This document shows positions 52,406 to 61,230 of a stretch of DNA of 64,000 nt, piece by piece. Position numbers and translations under genes: made by a program. How positions within the stretch are numbered: position 1 is the stretch's first letter; each line of letters opens with the position of its first letter. The DNA comes from an uncultured Comamonadaceae bacterium (lineage in GTDB: Bacteria; Pseudomonadota; Gammaproteobacteria; Burkholderiales; Burkholderiaceae), in contig CAMLSD010000007.1 in the NCBI GenBank assembly GCA_946482595.1, positions 11,936 through 75,935 of the forward strand, written 5' to 3'. The notes below the pieces were generated by a model. The model was not told the origin of the DNA and did no database searches. It saw only the letters and a program-made list of their open reading frames with translations.

Positions 52406-53197
52406 TCAGTGAAACTGGGCCGACAGCTCCTTGCTGACCCAGACCTTGGCATCGATGCTGCCGACACGCGACAGCTGCATCTCGTACTGGTAGCGATCGG
52501 GCCGGTACAGGCCGTTGAGCCATTGCACCGGGCGGTCCTGGTCGTCGAAGATCAGGCGGCTGACGGCCAGCAGGGCCGAGCCCACGGCCACGTCCAGATG
52601 ACGTGCCACGACCGCATCGGCCAGGCGCGCCGAGATCGTCTGCGTGGCCCGTCCGATCGCCACGCCCGACTCCTCGAGCAGCAGCAGGATGGGCTTGCGG
52701 GCCAGCTCGCGCCGGCCGAAGCCGCTGGCCAGCGACTGAGGCACATGGGTCGTGATGTAGGACAGCGGGCCTTCGCGTGTGCTGCGCACCCGCACTGCCT
52801 TCTGCACCGGCTCGCCGGCTGGAATCTGCAGCACCCGGGCCACCGCCTCGGGTGCCGGCATCACCTCGCACTCGATCACGCTCACAGAGGTGCGCAGGCC
52901 CATGCTCACGATGTTCTCGAGCAGGCCGTTGAGCTGCGCCCGCGAGCCCGAAGCCTGAGCGCTGGCGGGGCTGTCGGCCGGCTTGACCGGCGTCGTGCCA
53001 CGGCCCGGCGTGCGGGTGATCAGCCCTTCGTTGACCAGCCGCTCCAGCGCCTTGCGTACCGTCACGCGTGCCACGCCGAACTCCTTCATCAGCAGCAGTT
53101 CGCTGGGCAGGCCCTGCTCGAACCGACCCTCGTGCAGCTGCTCGCGCAGCACGAGGTAGATCTGGTGGTACTTGGGCAGCGGCAGGGGATGGGCCAT
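52406..53197 (-). CDS. GntR-family regulator, HutC subfamily
   Basis: A 263-residue regulator. Winged-helix motif: YLVLREQLHEGRFEQGLPSELLLMKEFGVARVTVRKALERLVNEGLI in parts (GLPSELLLMKEFGVARVTVRKAL); the C-terminal UTRA effector domain begins about residue 90 (LENIVSMGLRTSVSVIECEV) and ends YRPDRYQYEM. It is the first gene of the large minus-strand group and most probably its repressor, acting through the overlapping inverted repeats just upstream (53218-53240). HutC-type effectors are often pathway intermediates. Confidence 0.9.
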   Translation of the reverse strand: MAHPLPLPKYHQIYLVLREQLHEGRFEQGLPSELLLMKEFGVARVTVRKALERLVNEGLITRTPGRGTTPVKPADSPASAQASGSRAQLNGLLENIVSMGLRTSVSVIECEVMPAPEAVARVLQIPAGEPVQKAVRVRSTREGPLSYITTHVPQSLASGFGRRELARKPILLLLEESGVAIGRATQTISARLADAVVARHLDVAVGSALLAVSRLIFDDQDRPVQWLNGLYRPDRYQYEMQLSRVGSIDAKVWVSKELSAQFH

Positions 53198-53217
53198 GCG
53201 CTGGAATTTAGTACGTC

Positions 53218-53240
53218 CTATTGTTCTGTCAATAGAACAA
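53218..53240. promoter_or_regulatory. Overlapping inverted repeats upstream of the HutC-type regulator
   Basis: Two nested perfect palindromes share bases: CTATTG-TTCTGT-CAATAG (53218-53235) and TTGTTCT-GTCAAT-AGAACAA (53221-53240), centred 4 bp apart. They begin 21 bp upstream of the regulator's ATG. In this GC-rich DNA the AT-rich block stands out and fits a GntR/HutC dimer operator, possibly two competing registers. Confidence 0.65.
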
Positions 53241-53287
53241 ATGACCTCGGGCTTTCCAGCATTTGTCCCTATGACGAGCAGGTTCTG

Positions 53288-53315
53288 GCACGATCGTGCG
53301 CCCGCGGCCTACAAT
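53288..53315 (+). promoter_or_regulatory. Promoter and palindrome of the FadR-type gene
   Basis: A TACAAT (53310-53315) matches a -10 box and is only 6 bases before ATG 53322, so the transcript would be leaderless or use ATG 53349. Directly upstream, GCACGATCGTGC (53288-53299) is a perfect 12-bp palindrome between the -35 and -10 positions, where a repressor would block RNA polymerase. Confidence 0.5.
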
Positions 53316-53321
53316 CATCCG

Positions 53322-54044
53322 ATGAATAGCCATGACCGTGCGAGTCTCATGGAAACGCCAGCCCCTCCCCGTCGCTCCCTGGTCGATGTTGCCGTGGACG
53401 CCATGCGCGACCGGCTCGAGCGCGGCGAGTGGCGCGTGGGTGAGCGCATTCCGATCGAGCCCGAGCTGGCGGCGCAGTTCGGCGTGAGCCGCAACACCGT
53501 GCGCGAGGCGGTGCGTGTGCTGGCCTTCAGCGGTGTGCTCGAAGTGCGCCAGGGTGACGGCACCTATGTGCGCTCGGCGGTGGACACCAGCGACGTGGCC
53601 CATGGCCTGAGCGGCGCCTCGCTGCGCGAGAACCTCGAGGTGCGGGCGATGCTGGAGGTCGAGGCGGCCCGCCTGGCGGCGCAGCGCCGCACGCCCGAAG
53701 ACCTGGAGCGCATCATGGCGGCCCTGGCGCTGCGCGGTGAACGCGCCGAGAAGCGCCGCCAGGACGTGTTCATCGAGCACGACCTGGCCTTCCACCGTGC
53801 CGTGGTCGAGGCCTCGCACAACCCCGCACTCGGCAAGCTCTACGCGTTTTTCACACGGGCCGTGCGCAGCACCGTCAAGGGCATGCTGGCCCGTCCCGAT
53901 CTGCCCGAGCCCGACTACGCCACCCATGCCGCGATGGCCGAGGCCATTGCCCGGCGCGACCCGGACGCGGCGGTGCAGGCCACGCGCGACCTGCTGCAGC
54001 CCATCCTCGACGCACTGGACCCGGTCGAGCCGCGCCACAAGTGA
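53322..54044 (+). CDS. GntR-family regulator, FadR/FCD subfamily
   Basis: A 240-residue regulator. Winged helix: RLERGEWRVGERIPIEPELAAQFGVSRNTVREAVRVLAFSGVLEV (residues about 25-70, shown by GERIPIEPELAAQFGVSRNTV). The C-terminal FCD helical domain shows Arg/His metal-site residues in FIEHDLAFHRAVVEASHNPAL. Such proteins respond to carboxylic acids. Two starts are possible, ATG 53322 or ATG 53349. It overlaps the following MFS gene by four bases (GTGA) and probably controls it, and perhaps the divergent operon too. Confidence 0.88.
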   Translation: MNSHDRASLMETPAPPRRSLVDVAVDAMRDRLERGEWRVGERIPIEPELAAQFGVSRNTVREAVRVLAFSGVLEVRQGDGTYVRSAVDTSDVAHGLSGASLRENLEVRAMLEVEAARLAAQRRTPEDLERIMAALALRGERAEKRRQDVFIEHDLAFHRAVVEASHNPALGKLYAFFTRAVRSTVKGMLARPDLPEPDYATHAAMAEAIARRDPDAAVQATRDLLQPILDALDPVEPRHK

Positions 54045-55225
54045 AAGCACGCGCTCGCACCGGTCGCCAGTCGCTGTGGCTGGCGCTCAGCATCGTGCTG
54101 GTCGCGCTGAACCTGCGCCCGGCACTGTCCAGCGTCTCGCCGGTGCTCGCGGCGGTGCAGGCCGAGCTGGGCCTGTCGGCCACGGCCGCCGGCCTGCTCA
54201 CCACCTTGCCGGTGCTGTGCCTGGGCCTGTTTGCGCCACTGGCGCCGTGGCTGTCGGAGCGCTTCGATTCCGAACGCACCGTGCTGGGGGTGCTGATCGT
54301 GCTGGGCGCCGGCACGGCGCTGCGCGGCCTGTTCGGCCCCTGGGGGCTGTTTGCCGGCGCGCTGCTGGCCGGCGCGTCCATCGGTGTGATCGGTGTGCTG
54401 CTGCCGGGCATCCTGAAGCGCGAGTATCCGCAGCAGGTCGGCCTGATGATGGGCATCTACACCATGGCGCTGTGCCTGGGCGCGGCCATGGCGGCGGGGG
54501 CCACGGTGCCGGCCCAGCGCGTGTTCGGCGGTGACTGGCGCCCGGCGCTGGCGGTGTGGTCGGTGCTGGCGGCACTGGCCGCGCTGGCCTGGTGGCCGCA
54601 CCTGCGCCTGGCCCATCACCACACACGGCAGCCGCCGGGGCCCAGCCTGTGGCGCAACCGGCTGGCCTGGGCCGTGACGCTGTACATGGGGCTGCAGTCG
54701 TCGCTGGCCTATTGCGTGTTCGGATGGTTGCCGCCGATCCTGGCCGACCGGGGTGTCGAGCCGCTGCAGGCCGGGCTGATGTTGTCGAGTTCGGTGGCGG
54801 TGCAGCTCATCACCGCCTTCACCGGGCCGTGGATCGCGATGCGGCTGGGGCGTGACCAGCGCCCCACGCTGTGGCTGATGCTGACGCTGGCACTGGCCGG
54901 GCTGCTGGGCTGTCTGTTTGCCCCGCTGTCCACGGTGTGGCTGTGGGTGGTGCTGCTGGGGCTGGGCCAGGGTGGGCAGTTCAGCGTGGCGCTGCTGCTG
55001 ATCGTGCTGCGCTCGCGTGACGGCCCGATGGCTGCGCGTCTGTCGGGCATGTCGCAGGGGGTGGGCTACACGGTGGCTGCGCTCGGCCCGTTTGCGGTGG
55101 GTGTGCTGCACGACCTGACTGGCGGCTGGGCGGCAGTGGGCGTGCTGTTCACCTTGCTCACGCTGGCGGCCGCCGTGGCAGGCGGGGTGGCGGCGCGCCA
55201 GGGCGTGATCGACCCCGACCGCTGA
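54041..55225 (+). CDS. MFS transporter, CynX/NimT type
   Basis: A 394-residue 12-helix transporter. LVALNLRPALSSVSPVLAAVQAELGLSATAAGLLTTLPVLCLG is the CynX/NimT family start, seen here by NLRPALSSVSPVL and GLLTTLPVLCLG, followed by a second half opening GLQSSLAYCVFGWLPPILADRG. CynX is linked to cyanate and NimT to nitroimidazole export, but most members have no known substrate. GTG 54041 overlaps the regulator's stop. Its regulator is FadR-type, consistent with export of an organic acid. Stop lies 8 bp from the convergent YidD-like gene. Confidence 0.88.
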   Translation: MKARARTGRQSLWLALSIVLVALNLRPALSSVSPVLAAVQAELGLSATAAGLLTTLPVLCLGLFAPLAPWLSERFDSERTVLGVLIVLGAGTALRGLFGPWGLFAGALLAGASIGVIGVLLPGILKREYPQQVGLMMGIYTMALCLGAAMAAGATVPAQRVFGGDWRPALAVWSVLAALAALAWWPHLRLAHHHTRQPPGPSLWRNRLAWAVTLYMGLQSSLAYCVFGWLPPILADRGVEPLQAGLMLSSSVAVQLITAFTGPWIAMRLGRDQRPTLWLMLTLALAGLLGCLFAPLSTVWLWVVLLGLGQGGQFSVALLLIVLRSRDGPMAARLSGMSQGVGYTVAALGPFAVGVLHDLTGGWAAVGVLFTLLTLAAAVAGGVAARQGVIDPDR

Positions 55226-55233
55226 GCAGGGGG

Positions 55234-55707
55234 TCAGTTGGCGCGGCGCCGGGCGTTGCGTGCGGCCTCGCGCTGCCGCGCCCGTTCCTGAGCCCGCTCG
55301 CGGGCCCGCTGTGCGCGTTGTTCGCGGTTGCCGCCGCAGTCGCACGAGCAGCAGTCGGCAAATTCGAACAGCCAGCCCAGGGGACGGCAGCGGCCGCCGC
55401 CTTCACCACCGCAGTCGAAGTCGGGCACGCCGCAGTCGCAGTCACCGCGCTGGGCGGGCAGCGGTCGCAGCCGGCGATAAGGGCCTGCGGCGGCCTCGGC
55501 GGCCAGCGTGCAGCGATCAAACTGCCGCTGCATGAGCAGCAGGCCGCGCCAGGCGCCGGTGCGTCGGACCGCCCGCAGGCCCACGCCGGAGCAGGTGTCG
55601 CGCCCGCTGGCCTGACCCCAGGCACACCGGTAGCCCTTGCGGTGAGACAGGTGGCGGCGGTAGAAGCGGATCAGGCCCAGCAGGGCTGTGGTGAAGACAG
55701 AGGGCAT
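55234..55707 (-). CDS. YidD-like protein with Cys- and Arg-rich C-terminal tail
   Basis: A 157-residue protein. The first 70 residues show the YidD (membrane-protein-insertion efficiency factor) pattern LIRFYRRHLSHRKGYRCAWG, DTCSGVGLRAVRRTGAWRGLLLMQRQFDRC. True YidD is about 85 residues; here a tail of about 80 residues adds several close Cys pairs (CDCG, DFDCGG, CCSCDCG) and ends in a run of Arg/Ala/Gln repeats. The Cys cluster could bind zinc or form disulfides. ATG 55707 is the start. Insertase gene yidC is not near. Confidence 0.72.
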   Translation of the reverse strand: MPSVFTTALLGLIRFYRRHLSHRKGYRCAWGQASGRDTCSGVGLRAVRRTGAWRGLLLMQRQFDRCTLAAEAAAGPYRRLRPLPAQRGDCDCGVPDFDCGGEGGGRCRPLGWLFEFADCCSCDCGGNREQRAQRARERAQERARQREAARNARRRAN

Positions 55708-55982
55708 GTCACGCGCGTTGATCGAGGCGCGTCGATTCTGGCAGAGCCTCTTGTGTCTGCCGCACAGGCCCGAGCCGGGACGGTGTGCCGGGGACGTTCA
55801 GCGCGGCACCGCAGACCGTGCCGGGGGGCAGCGCGCCATGACCGGATCGACCCGATGGTTTACACCTGAAACAGGTGTGGCACTTCTTCCCATCTCGAGG
55901 CGATTTCCCGCCGGGCCCTCTTGGCACGGGTGGGGGCACGCGAGTATCGTGACCGGGCATCGCTTGGAACGGAAACCGGCCC

Positions 55983-57827
55983 GTGGCACTGCTCGCCCCC
56001 CACCGCCCGCATGCGTCGGGCACCACCCTGAAGGAGCGGCGGCTGTTTGTCGTCTCCTTCATGATGGTGGTCGCGCTGCTGGTGGGCCTGGGACTGGCCA
56101 GCGTGGACACGCTGTCGGCGGTGCGGGCCTTCGTGGGCGGCGAAAGCCTGTGGTCCAAGGGCCAGAAGGACGCCGTCCAGGCCCTGCATCTGTATGCCCG
56201 CAGCCGCGACCCGGCCGACTTCGGTCGTTTCATGGCCGCGCTGTCGGTGCCGCTGGGCGACCGCATCGCGCGGCTCGAGCTTGATCGCCCCGACCCGGAC
56301 CTGAACATCGCGCGCCAGGGCTTCCTGCAAGGGGCCAATCACCCGGACGACGTGGACGGCATGATCCGCCTGTACCGCAACTTCCGCCATGTGAGTTTCA
56401 TGGCCGATGCGATCGCGATCTGGGCCGAGGGCGACGAGCAGATCGCGCAGCTCGTGGCGCTGGGCGACCAGTTGCGGCTGGAGTTGTCGGGGCCGCAGCC
56501 CGACATGCGGCGTGTCGAGGCCCTGCTGGTGCAGGTGCACGATCTGAACGAAGCGCTGACTCAGCTTGAACGCCGGTTTTCCGACCGGCTGGGCGAAGCC
56601 TCGCGCATCACCGGGCGCATCCTGATGGTGGCCACCCTGGCGGTTGCGGTGGTGCTGGGCCTCACCGTGGGTCTTTACATGCACCGCATGCTGCAACGCC
56701 AGGAGCGCACCGAACGGGCGCTGCGCGAAAGCAACGAGCGCTGGGAGCTGGGTGCCGATGCGGGTGGCATCGGCGTTTTCGACTGGCAGATCGACACCGA
56801 CCAGCTCGGCCTGGACGCCCGCGCGGCCCGCCTGCACGGGCTTGATGCCACCGGGCATGCGCTGGTCGACCGCCAGGCCTTTGCCGGCCCGATCGACGTG
56901 CAGGACCAGCACCGCCTGATGGCGGCCGTGCAGCAGGCGGCGGAAACCGGCAGCCTGGTCGACGCCCGCTACCTCGTGGCGCCGGCCGGCGGCAAGGTGC
57001 GTCATGTGCAGCTGATCGGGCGCGCCCGAGTGGGTGATGCCGGCGTGCATCTCACCGGCGTGCTGCTTGACGTGACCGAAGGGGTGCGGGCCGAGCAGTT
57101 GCGGCTGGACAAGGAGGCGGCGGAACGTGCGAGCCGCGCCAAGGATGAATTCCTGTCCCGGGTGAGCCATGAACTGCGCACGCCGCTGAACGCCATCATC
57201 GGTTTCACCCAGCTCATGCAGGTCGATCAGGTCGATCCGCTGACCGCTGGACAGGCGCGCCGCATGGCCCAGGTGCTGCACGGCGGGCAGCACCTGCTGC
57301 GCCTGGTGAACGACATCCTGGACCTCACGCGCATCGGCCGCGGTGACCTGCCACTCGAATGGAGCAGCGTGGACGTGGCCGACGTGCTGCGTGCCAGCGT
57401 GAACCTGGTCGAGCCGATGGCGCGCGAGATGCACGTCGAGATCCGCCAGGCGCTGCCGCCCGGCGGCGCCGAGGTGGTGACCGACCCGCTGCGCCTGCAG
57501 CAGGTGTTCGTCAACCTGCTGTCCAACGCGGTGAAGTACAACCGGCGCCATGGCCTGGTGCAGATCGACTGCCGGGTCGACGGCCGGCACGCGACCGTCT
57601 CGGTGCGCGATTCGGGCCCCGGGCTCACCGAGCATCAGCTCGGGCAGCTGTTCCAGCCCTTCAACCGGCTGGGTGCGGAGTACTCGGGTGTCGAGGGCAC
57701 AGGGCTCGGGCTGGTCATCACCCGGCAACTGCTCAAGCACTTGCGAGGCAGCCTGGAGGTGCGCAGCGAACCGGGCCGGGGCTCGTGCTTCGAAGTCCGG
57801 GTGCCTCAGCAGGCATTGCCGGGCTGA
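55983..57827 (+). CDS. PAS-domain sensor histidine kinase
   Basis: A 614-residue inner-membrane kinase. Helix 1 (FVVSFMMVVALLVGLGLA), a periplasmic domain of about 170 residues without named motif, helix 2 (ILMVATLAVAVVLGLTVGLYM), a PAS-like region (about 255-365) and a HisKA dimerisation helix with His396 in FLSRVSHELRTPLNAIIGF. ATP-binding boxes follow: NLLSNAVKYNRR, DSGPGL, GTGLGL and GSCFEV. No receiver domain is fused and no response-regulator gene adjoins, so it is an orphan kinase. Start GTG 55983. Stimulus unknown. Confidence 0.9.
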   Translation: MALLAPHRPHASGTTLKERRLFVVSFMMVVALLVGLGLASVDTLSAVRAFVGGESLWSKGQKDAVQALHLYARSRDPADFGRFMAALSVPLGDRIARLELDRPDPDLNIARQGFLQGANHPDDVDGMIRLYRNFRHVSFMADAIAIWAEGDEQIAQLVALGDQLRLELSGPQPDMRRVEALLVQVHDLNEALTQLERRFSDRLGEASRITGRILMVATLAVAVVLGLTVGLYMHRMLQRQERTERALRESNERWELGADAGGIGVFDWQIDTDQLGLDARAARLHGLDATGHALVDRQAFAGPIDVQDQHRLMAAVQQAAETGSLVDARYLVAPAGGKVRHVQLIGRARVGDAGVHLTGVLLDVTEGVRAEQLRLDKEAAERASRAKDEFLSRVSHELRTPLNAIIGFTQLMQVDQVDPLTAGQARRMAQVLHGGQHLLRLVNDILDLTRIGRGDLPLEWSSVDVADVLRASVNLVEPMAREMHVEIRQALPPGGAEVVTDPLRLQQVFVNLLSNAVKYNRRHGLVQIDCRVDGRHATVSVRDSGPGLTEHQLGQLFQPFNRLGAEYSGVEGTGLGLVITRQLLKHLRGSLEVRSEPGRGSCFEVRVPQQALPG

Positions 57828-58033
57828 GGGGCAAGCCCCCGTTTCGTGCGCGAGCACCGCATTGGTGATTTGTGCGCAGCTCACGCCATCTTGTGGTGCA
57901 GATATCGCGCCGATGATGCACCGGTTTGATGTTTGTCAGTGAATTGGCCACGGCGGCGGGATTTTCTTTGCCATGGCCCTCAAGCTGCGGCGCCGGATGA
58001 CGAAGACTCGGGGTAAATGCCTAGGGAGTTCCC

Positions 58034-59971
58034 ATGAGTCTTGTTGCCCTGCGCCACTGGCCGATCGGCCGGCGCCTCTTGTTGCTGGTCCTGCTGCTGG
58101 CCGTGGCCGTGGCCATCCCGACCCTCACCGTGGTGAGCACCCATCTGACGTCCTGGCGCTTCACCCAGGCCGAGGTGCGTGGCCTGGCGCCCGCGCGGGC
58201 CCTGCTGCAGGCCACACGTCACCTGCAGGTGCACCGGGGCCAGACCGCCGCGCTGCTGGGCGGGGCCGCCCAGGCTGACGCGCCTCGCCAGAAGGCGGCC
58301 GAGGCGCTGGTCCAGTCGCTCGGTGAGGCTCGAGACAGTCTGGCCCGCGCCGGGCTGCCCGCACAGCTCGTGCAGCAACTCGACAGCGTGGGTCAGCGCT
58401 TCCAGGCCTTGAAGGCGCAGGTCGAGGCGCGTCAGATCGCCGGGCCCGACAGCTTCAGCCAGCATTCGGCGCTGGTCGAAGACCTGCTGCAGACGGTGTA
58501 CCTCGTCACGCGCGAGTCCAACCTTCTGCTCGATCCCGAGCCGCATGGCCGCTTTCTCGTGTCGGCCGGCCTGGACGAAAGCCCGCGCATCGCCGAAGCG
58601 GCCGCCCAGATGCGCGGCCTGGGCTCGGGCATGATCGCCGCCGGCCAGCGCGAGATGGCCGCGCAGATGAAACTGGCCGCCCTGCTCGGCCAGCTCGAAG
58701 ACCACCTGCGCAACGTCGACCGGGCGCTGCAGTCGGCCTTCGACAAGAGCCCGGCCGTGCGGGCGCAGCTGGAGGCCCGCACGCGCGAGCCGCTGGCCAC
58801 GGTGCGCGCCTTCGGCGACATCGTGCGCGCCCAGCTGCTGGGCGAGGCTGCCCCCACGATGGCCTATGCCGAGTTCTTTGCGGCCGGCACCGCCGCCGTC
58901 AATGCCCAGCTGGCCATGACCGACGCGGTGAGCGAGATCACCAGCGTCGACCTCGAGGCCCGCGCCCGCGCAGCGCTGTGGCGCCTGCTGAGCGTGGTGG
59001 GCGGAGTGCTGGTGCTGGCCGTGGTGGCCACCGTGATGGTCTGGCGCCTGAGCCGCGGCATCGTGCAGCCGGTGCAGCGGGCCGTGCAGCTGGCCCAGGG
59101 TTTTGCCCAGGGCGATCTGACGCAGAGCTGGGCCACCGACCGGCGCGACGAGATCGGCGTGCTGATGAATGCACTGGAGTCGGCCCGCCTGGCCTGGGTG
59201 GAGATCATGCGCCAGCTTCGCCACACGGCCGAGTCGGTCTCGACCGCCTCGGGCCAGATCGCAGCCGGCAACCAGGACCTGTCCGGCCGCACCGAATCGG
59301 CCGCATCCAGCCTGCAGCAGACGGCGGCCTCGGTCGAGCAGCTCACCGGGACCGTGCGCAACACCGCGGACTCGGCCCGCACGGCCAGCCAGCTGGCCTC
59401 GACGGCGGCGCACAGTGCCGAGCAGGGCGGCACCGTGGTGGCGGACGTGGTGCGCAACATGGAGGCCATCCATGCCAGCTCGCGCAAGATCGGCGACATC
59501 ATCGGCGTGATCGACGGCATCGCCTTCCAGACCAACATCCTGGCGCTCAACGCGGCGGTCGAGGCGGCGCGTGCGGGCGAACAGGGCCGTGGGTTTGCCG
59601 TGGTGGCCGGCGAGGTGCGCAACCTGGCCCAGCGCTCGGCCCAGGCGGCACGTGAGATCAAGAGCCTGATCGGTGCATCGGTCGAGCAGGTCGAGGCCGG
59701 CACCCAGCTCGTGCGCGATGCCGGCACCAGCATGGGCGACATCGTGGCCTCGGTGCAGCGTGTCAGTGCTCTGGTCGGCGAGATCAGCTCGGCCGCCCAT
59801 GAGCAGAGCGCCGGGCTCAGCCAGGTCAACGTGGCGGTGTCCTCGCTGGACCAGGCCACGCAGCAGAACGCGGCGCTGGTGGAGGAATCGGCCGCGGCGG
59901 CCGAATCCCTGCTGGAGCAGGCGCGCCGGCTCAGCGGGGCGGTGGAACGCTTCCGTCTTCAGCCGGCCTGA
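58034..59971 (+). CDS. Methyl-accepting chemotaxis protein
   Basis: A 645-residue receptor. Helix 1 ([20 protein letters not shown]), a large periplasmic sensing part of about 290 residues, helix 2 ([20 protein letters not shown]), HAMP ([27 protein letters not shown]) and a signalling domain whose tip reads [36 protein letters not shown] lies seven bases before ATG 58034. It is transcribed alone. The signalling domain resembles that of the chemoreceptor at 34285, but the sensor parts differ. Confidence 0.92.
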   Translation: MSLVALRHWPIGRRLLLLVLLLAVAVAIPTLTVVSTHLTSWRFTQAEVRGLAPARALLQATRHLQVHRGQTAALLGGAAQADAPRQKAAEALVQSLGEARDSLARAGLPAQLVQQLDSVGQRFQALKAQVEARQIAGPDSFSQHSALVEDLLQTVYLVTRESNLLLDPEPHGRFLVSAGLDESPRIAEAAAQMRGLGSGMIAAGQREMAAQMKLAALLGQLEDHLRNVDRALQSAFDKSPAVRAQLEARTREPLATVRAFGDIVRAQLLGEAAPTMAYAEFFAAGTAAVNAQLAMTDAVSEITSVDLEARARAALWRLLSVVGGVLVLAVVATVMVWRLSRGIVQPVQRAVQLAQGFAQGDLTQSWATDRRDEIGVLMNALESARLAWVEIMRQLRHTAESVSTASGQIAAGNQDLSGRTESAASSLQQTAASVEQLTGTVRNTADSARTASQLASTAAHSAEQGGTVVADVVRNMEAIHASSRKIGDIIGVIDGIAFQTNILALNAAVEAARAGEQGRGFAVVAGEVRNLAQRSAQAAREIKSLIGASVEQVEAGTQLVRDAGTSMGDIVASVQRVSALVGEISSAAHEQSAGLSQVNVAVSSLDQATQQNAALVEESAAAAESLLEQARRLSGAVERFRLQPA

Positions 59972-59973
59972 GT

Positions 59974-60474
59974 TCAGGCGCCCAGCCGGTCCTTGAACTT
60001 GCCCAGCGCATCGGTGGCGCATTGTTCGTCGATTGCGCCGCCGGGGGCACCACCGACACCCACGCCGCCCAGCACTTCACCGCCGCCGCGCACCGGCACG
60101 CCGCCGGCCAGCGCGATGATGCCGTCGATGTAGACAAGCTGGGCTGCGGCCGGGTTCTCCTGCACGTTCTTCTGCAGCCCCGAAGTCGGGGCGCGGAACG
60201 ATGCCGCCGTGAAGGCCTTCTTCTGGGCCGACGCCAGCGTGTGCGGGCCGGCACCGTCGGCGCGGTGCAGCGCGCGCAGCTGGCCGGCGCGGTCGACCAC
60301 CGCGGCCGTCACCGCAAAACCCTTGGCGGCGCAGGCCGCCACGGTCTCGGCGGCGATCTCGTTGGCCAGTGCCAGCGGCAGGACCTTTTCGGTGCGCAGC
60401 GCGGCCGGCTGGGCCTGGGCCACCCCGGCGAGCAGGGTCAGCAGGGCGGGAGCAAACAGGTGGCGGGCGTTCAT
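59974..60474 (-). CDS. GlcG/HbpS-family (heme-binding-like) exported protein
   Basis: A 166-residue protein with a signal peptide (LFAPALLTLLAGVAQA). Mature motifs are ALANEIAAETVAACAAKGFAVTAAVVDRAGQLRALHRADGAGPHTLASAQKKA and the Gly-rich GGVPVRGGGEVLGGVGVGGAPGG in parts (GGEVLGGVGVGGAPGG). Family members bind heme or act on small acids (glycolate operon GlcG, HbpS sensor). RBS AAGGA precedes ATG 60474. The perfect palindrome 102 bp upstream (60576-60591), beside a FixJ-like gene, suggests control by that response regulator. Confidence 0.88.
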   Translation of the reverse strand: MNARHLFAPALLTLLAGVAQAQPAALRTEKVLPLALANEIAAETVAACAAKGFAVTAAVVDRAGQLRALHRADGAGPHTLASAQKKAFTAASFRAPTSGLQKNVQENPAAAQLVYIDGIIALAGGVPVRGGGEVLGGVGVGGAPGGAIDEQCATDALGKFKDRLGA

Positions 60475-60575
60475 GTCGATTCCTTGGGTTCCGGTGCCTG
60501 ACCCCCTTGGTCAGGATGAACGTCAGTCTAGGAATCGCGCCCTGCGCCGCACAGTCGCACGAATGCGCAGTGCCT

Positions 60576-60591
60576 TGCGTAGATCTACGCA
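60576..60591. promoter_or_regulatory. Perfect 16-bp palindrome, candidate FixJ-type binding site
   Basis: TGCGTAGATCTACGCA is fully self-complementary. It lies 2 bp downstream of the FixJ-like gene's stop and 102 bp upstream of the GlcG/HbpS-like gene on the same strand, a position and symmetry fit for a LuxR/FixJ-type dimer acting as activator of the latter. Confidence 0.6.
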
Positions 60592-60592
60592 G

Positions 60593-61222
60593 TCACGGCA
60601 CGGCCCCGCCTTCACCCGCAGCCAGCTGGATGCGGATGACCTCGGCCAGCGAGCGGGCCTCCAGCTTCTCGAAGATGCGGGCCCGGTGCGACTCCACCGT
60701 GCGCGGCGACAACTGCAGCTTGCGAGCGATCTCCTTGCTCGACAGACCCTCGCTCACTTCGGCCAGCACCTCGCGTTCGCGCTCGGACAGCCGCGCCAGG
60801 CGCTGTGCCGCCTCGCGCAGCGGTGCGGTGCGGCGACGCTGCTCGATGTGCGCGCGCAGTGCGCGCTGCACGGTGTCGATCAGCGTCGATTCGTCGACGG
60901 GTTTGGTCAGGAAGTCGAAGGCGCCCGAGGTGAAGGCACGTCGGCATGCCGCCAGCTCGCCATGGCCGGTGACCATCACGATGGGCAGGTCCACGCCTTC
61001 GCCGCGCAGCTGCTCCAGCAGATGCAGGCCGCTGGTGCCCGGCATGCGCACGTCCATCAGCACGCAGCCGATCTGCTCGGGGTCGAACACGGCCCGGAAG
61101 GCTTGCGCGTCGGCACAGCCCTGGCTGGCATGGCCATACGCGGCCAGCAGCAGTGCAAAGGCATCGCGCACGGCGGGGTCGTCATCGACCAGGTAGACAA
61201 GGGGGTGGTGCAGGTCGTTCAT
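60593..61222 (-). CDS. FixJ-family two-component response regulator
   Basis: A 209-residue regulator. The receiver domain has LVDDDPAVRD at the N-terminus, phosphoacceptor Asp57 in VLMDVRMPG and Lys of FLTKPV; the C-terminal LuxR-type HTH is LSEREREVLAEVSEGLSSKEIARKLQLSPRTVESHRARIFEKL in parts (EREVLAEVSEGLSSKEIA, SPRTVESHR). It is encoded 8 bp after the histidine kinase gene. It is probably phosphorylated by that kinase and acts at the palindrome just beyond its own stop. Confidence 0.93.
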   Translation of the reverse strand: MNDLHHPLVYLVDDDPAVRDAFALLLAAYGHASQGCADAQAFRAVFDPEQIGCVLMDVRMPGTSGLHLLEQLRGEGVDLPIVMVTGHGELAACRRAFTSGAFDFLTKPVDESTLIDTVQRALRAHIEQRRRTAPLREAAQRLARLSEREREVLAEVSEGLSSKEIARKLQLSPRTVESHRARIFEKLEARSLAEVIRIQLAAGEGGAVP

Positions 61223-61230
61223 GCGGTTCG

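Noticed and set aside
55860..57884. 674-codon minus-strand frame opposite the histidine kinase
   Set aside because: Antisense shadow of a kinase with intact H, N and G boxes.
57980..60022. 680-codon minus-strand frame opposite the chemoreceptor
   Set aside because: Antisense shadow; the plus-strand receptor has full domains.
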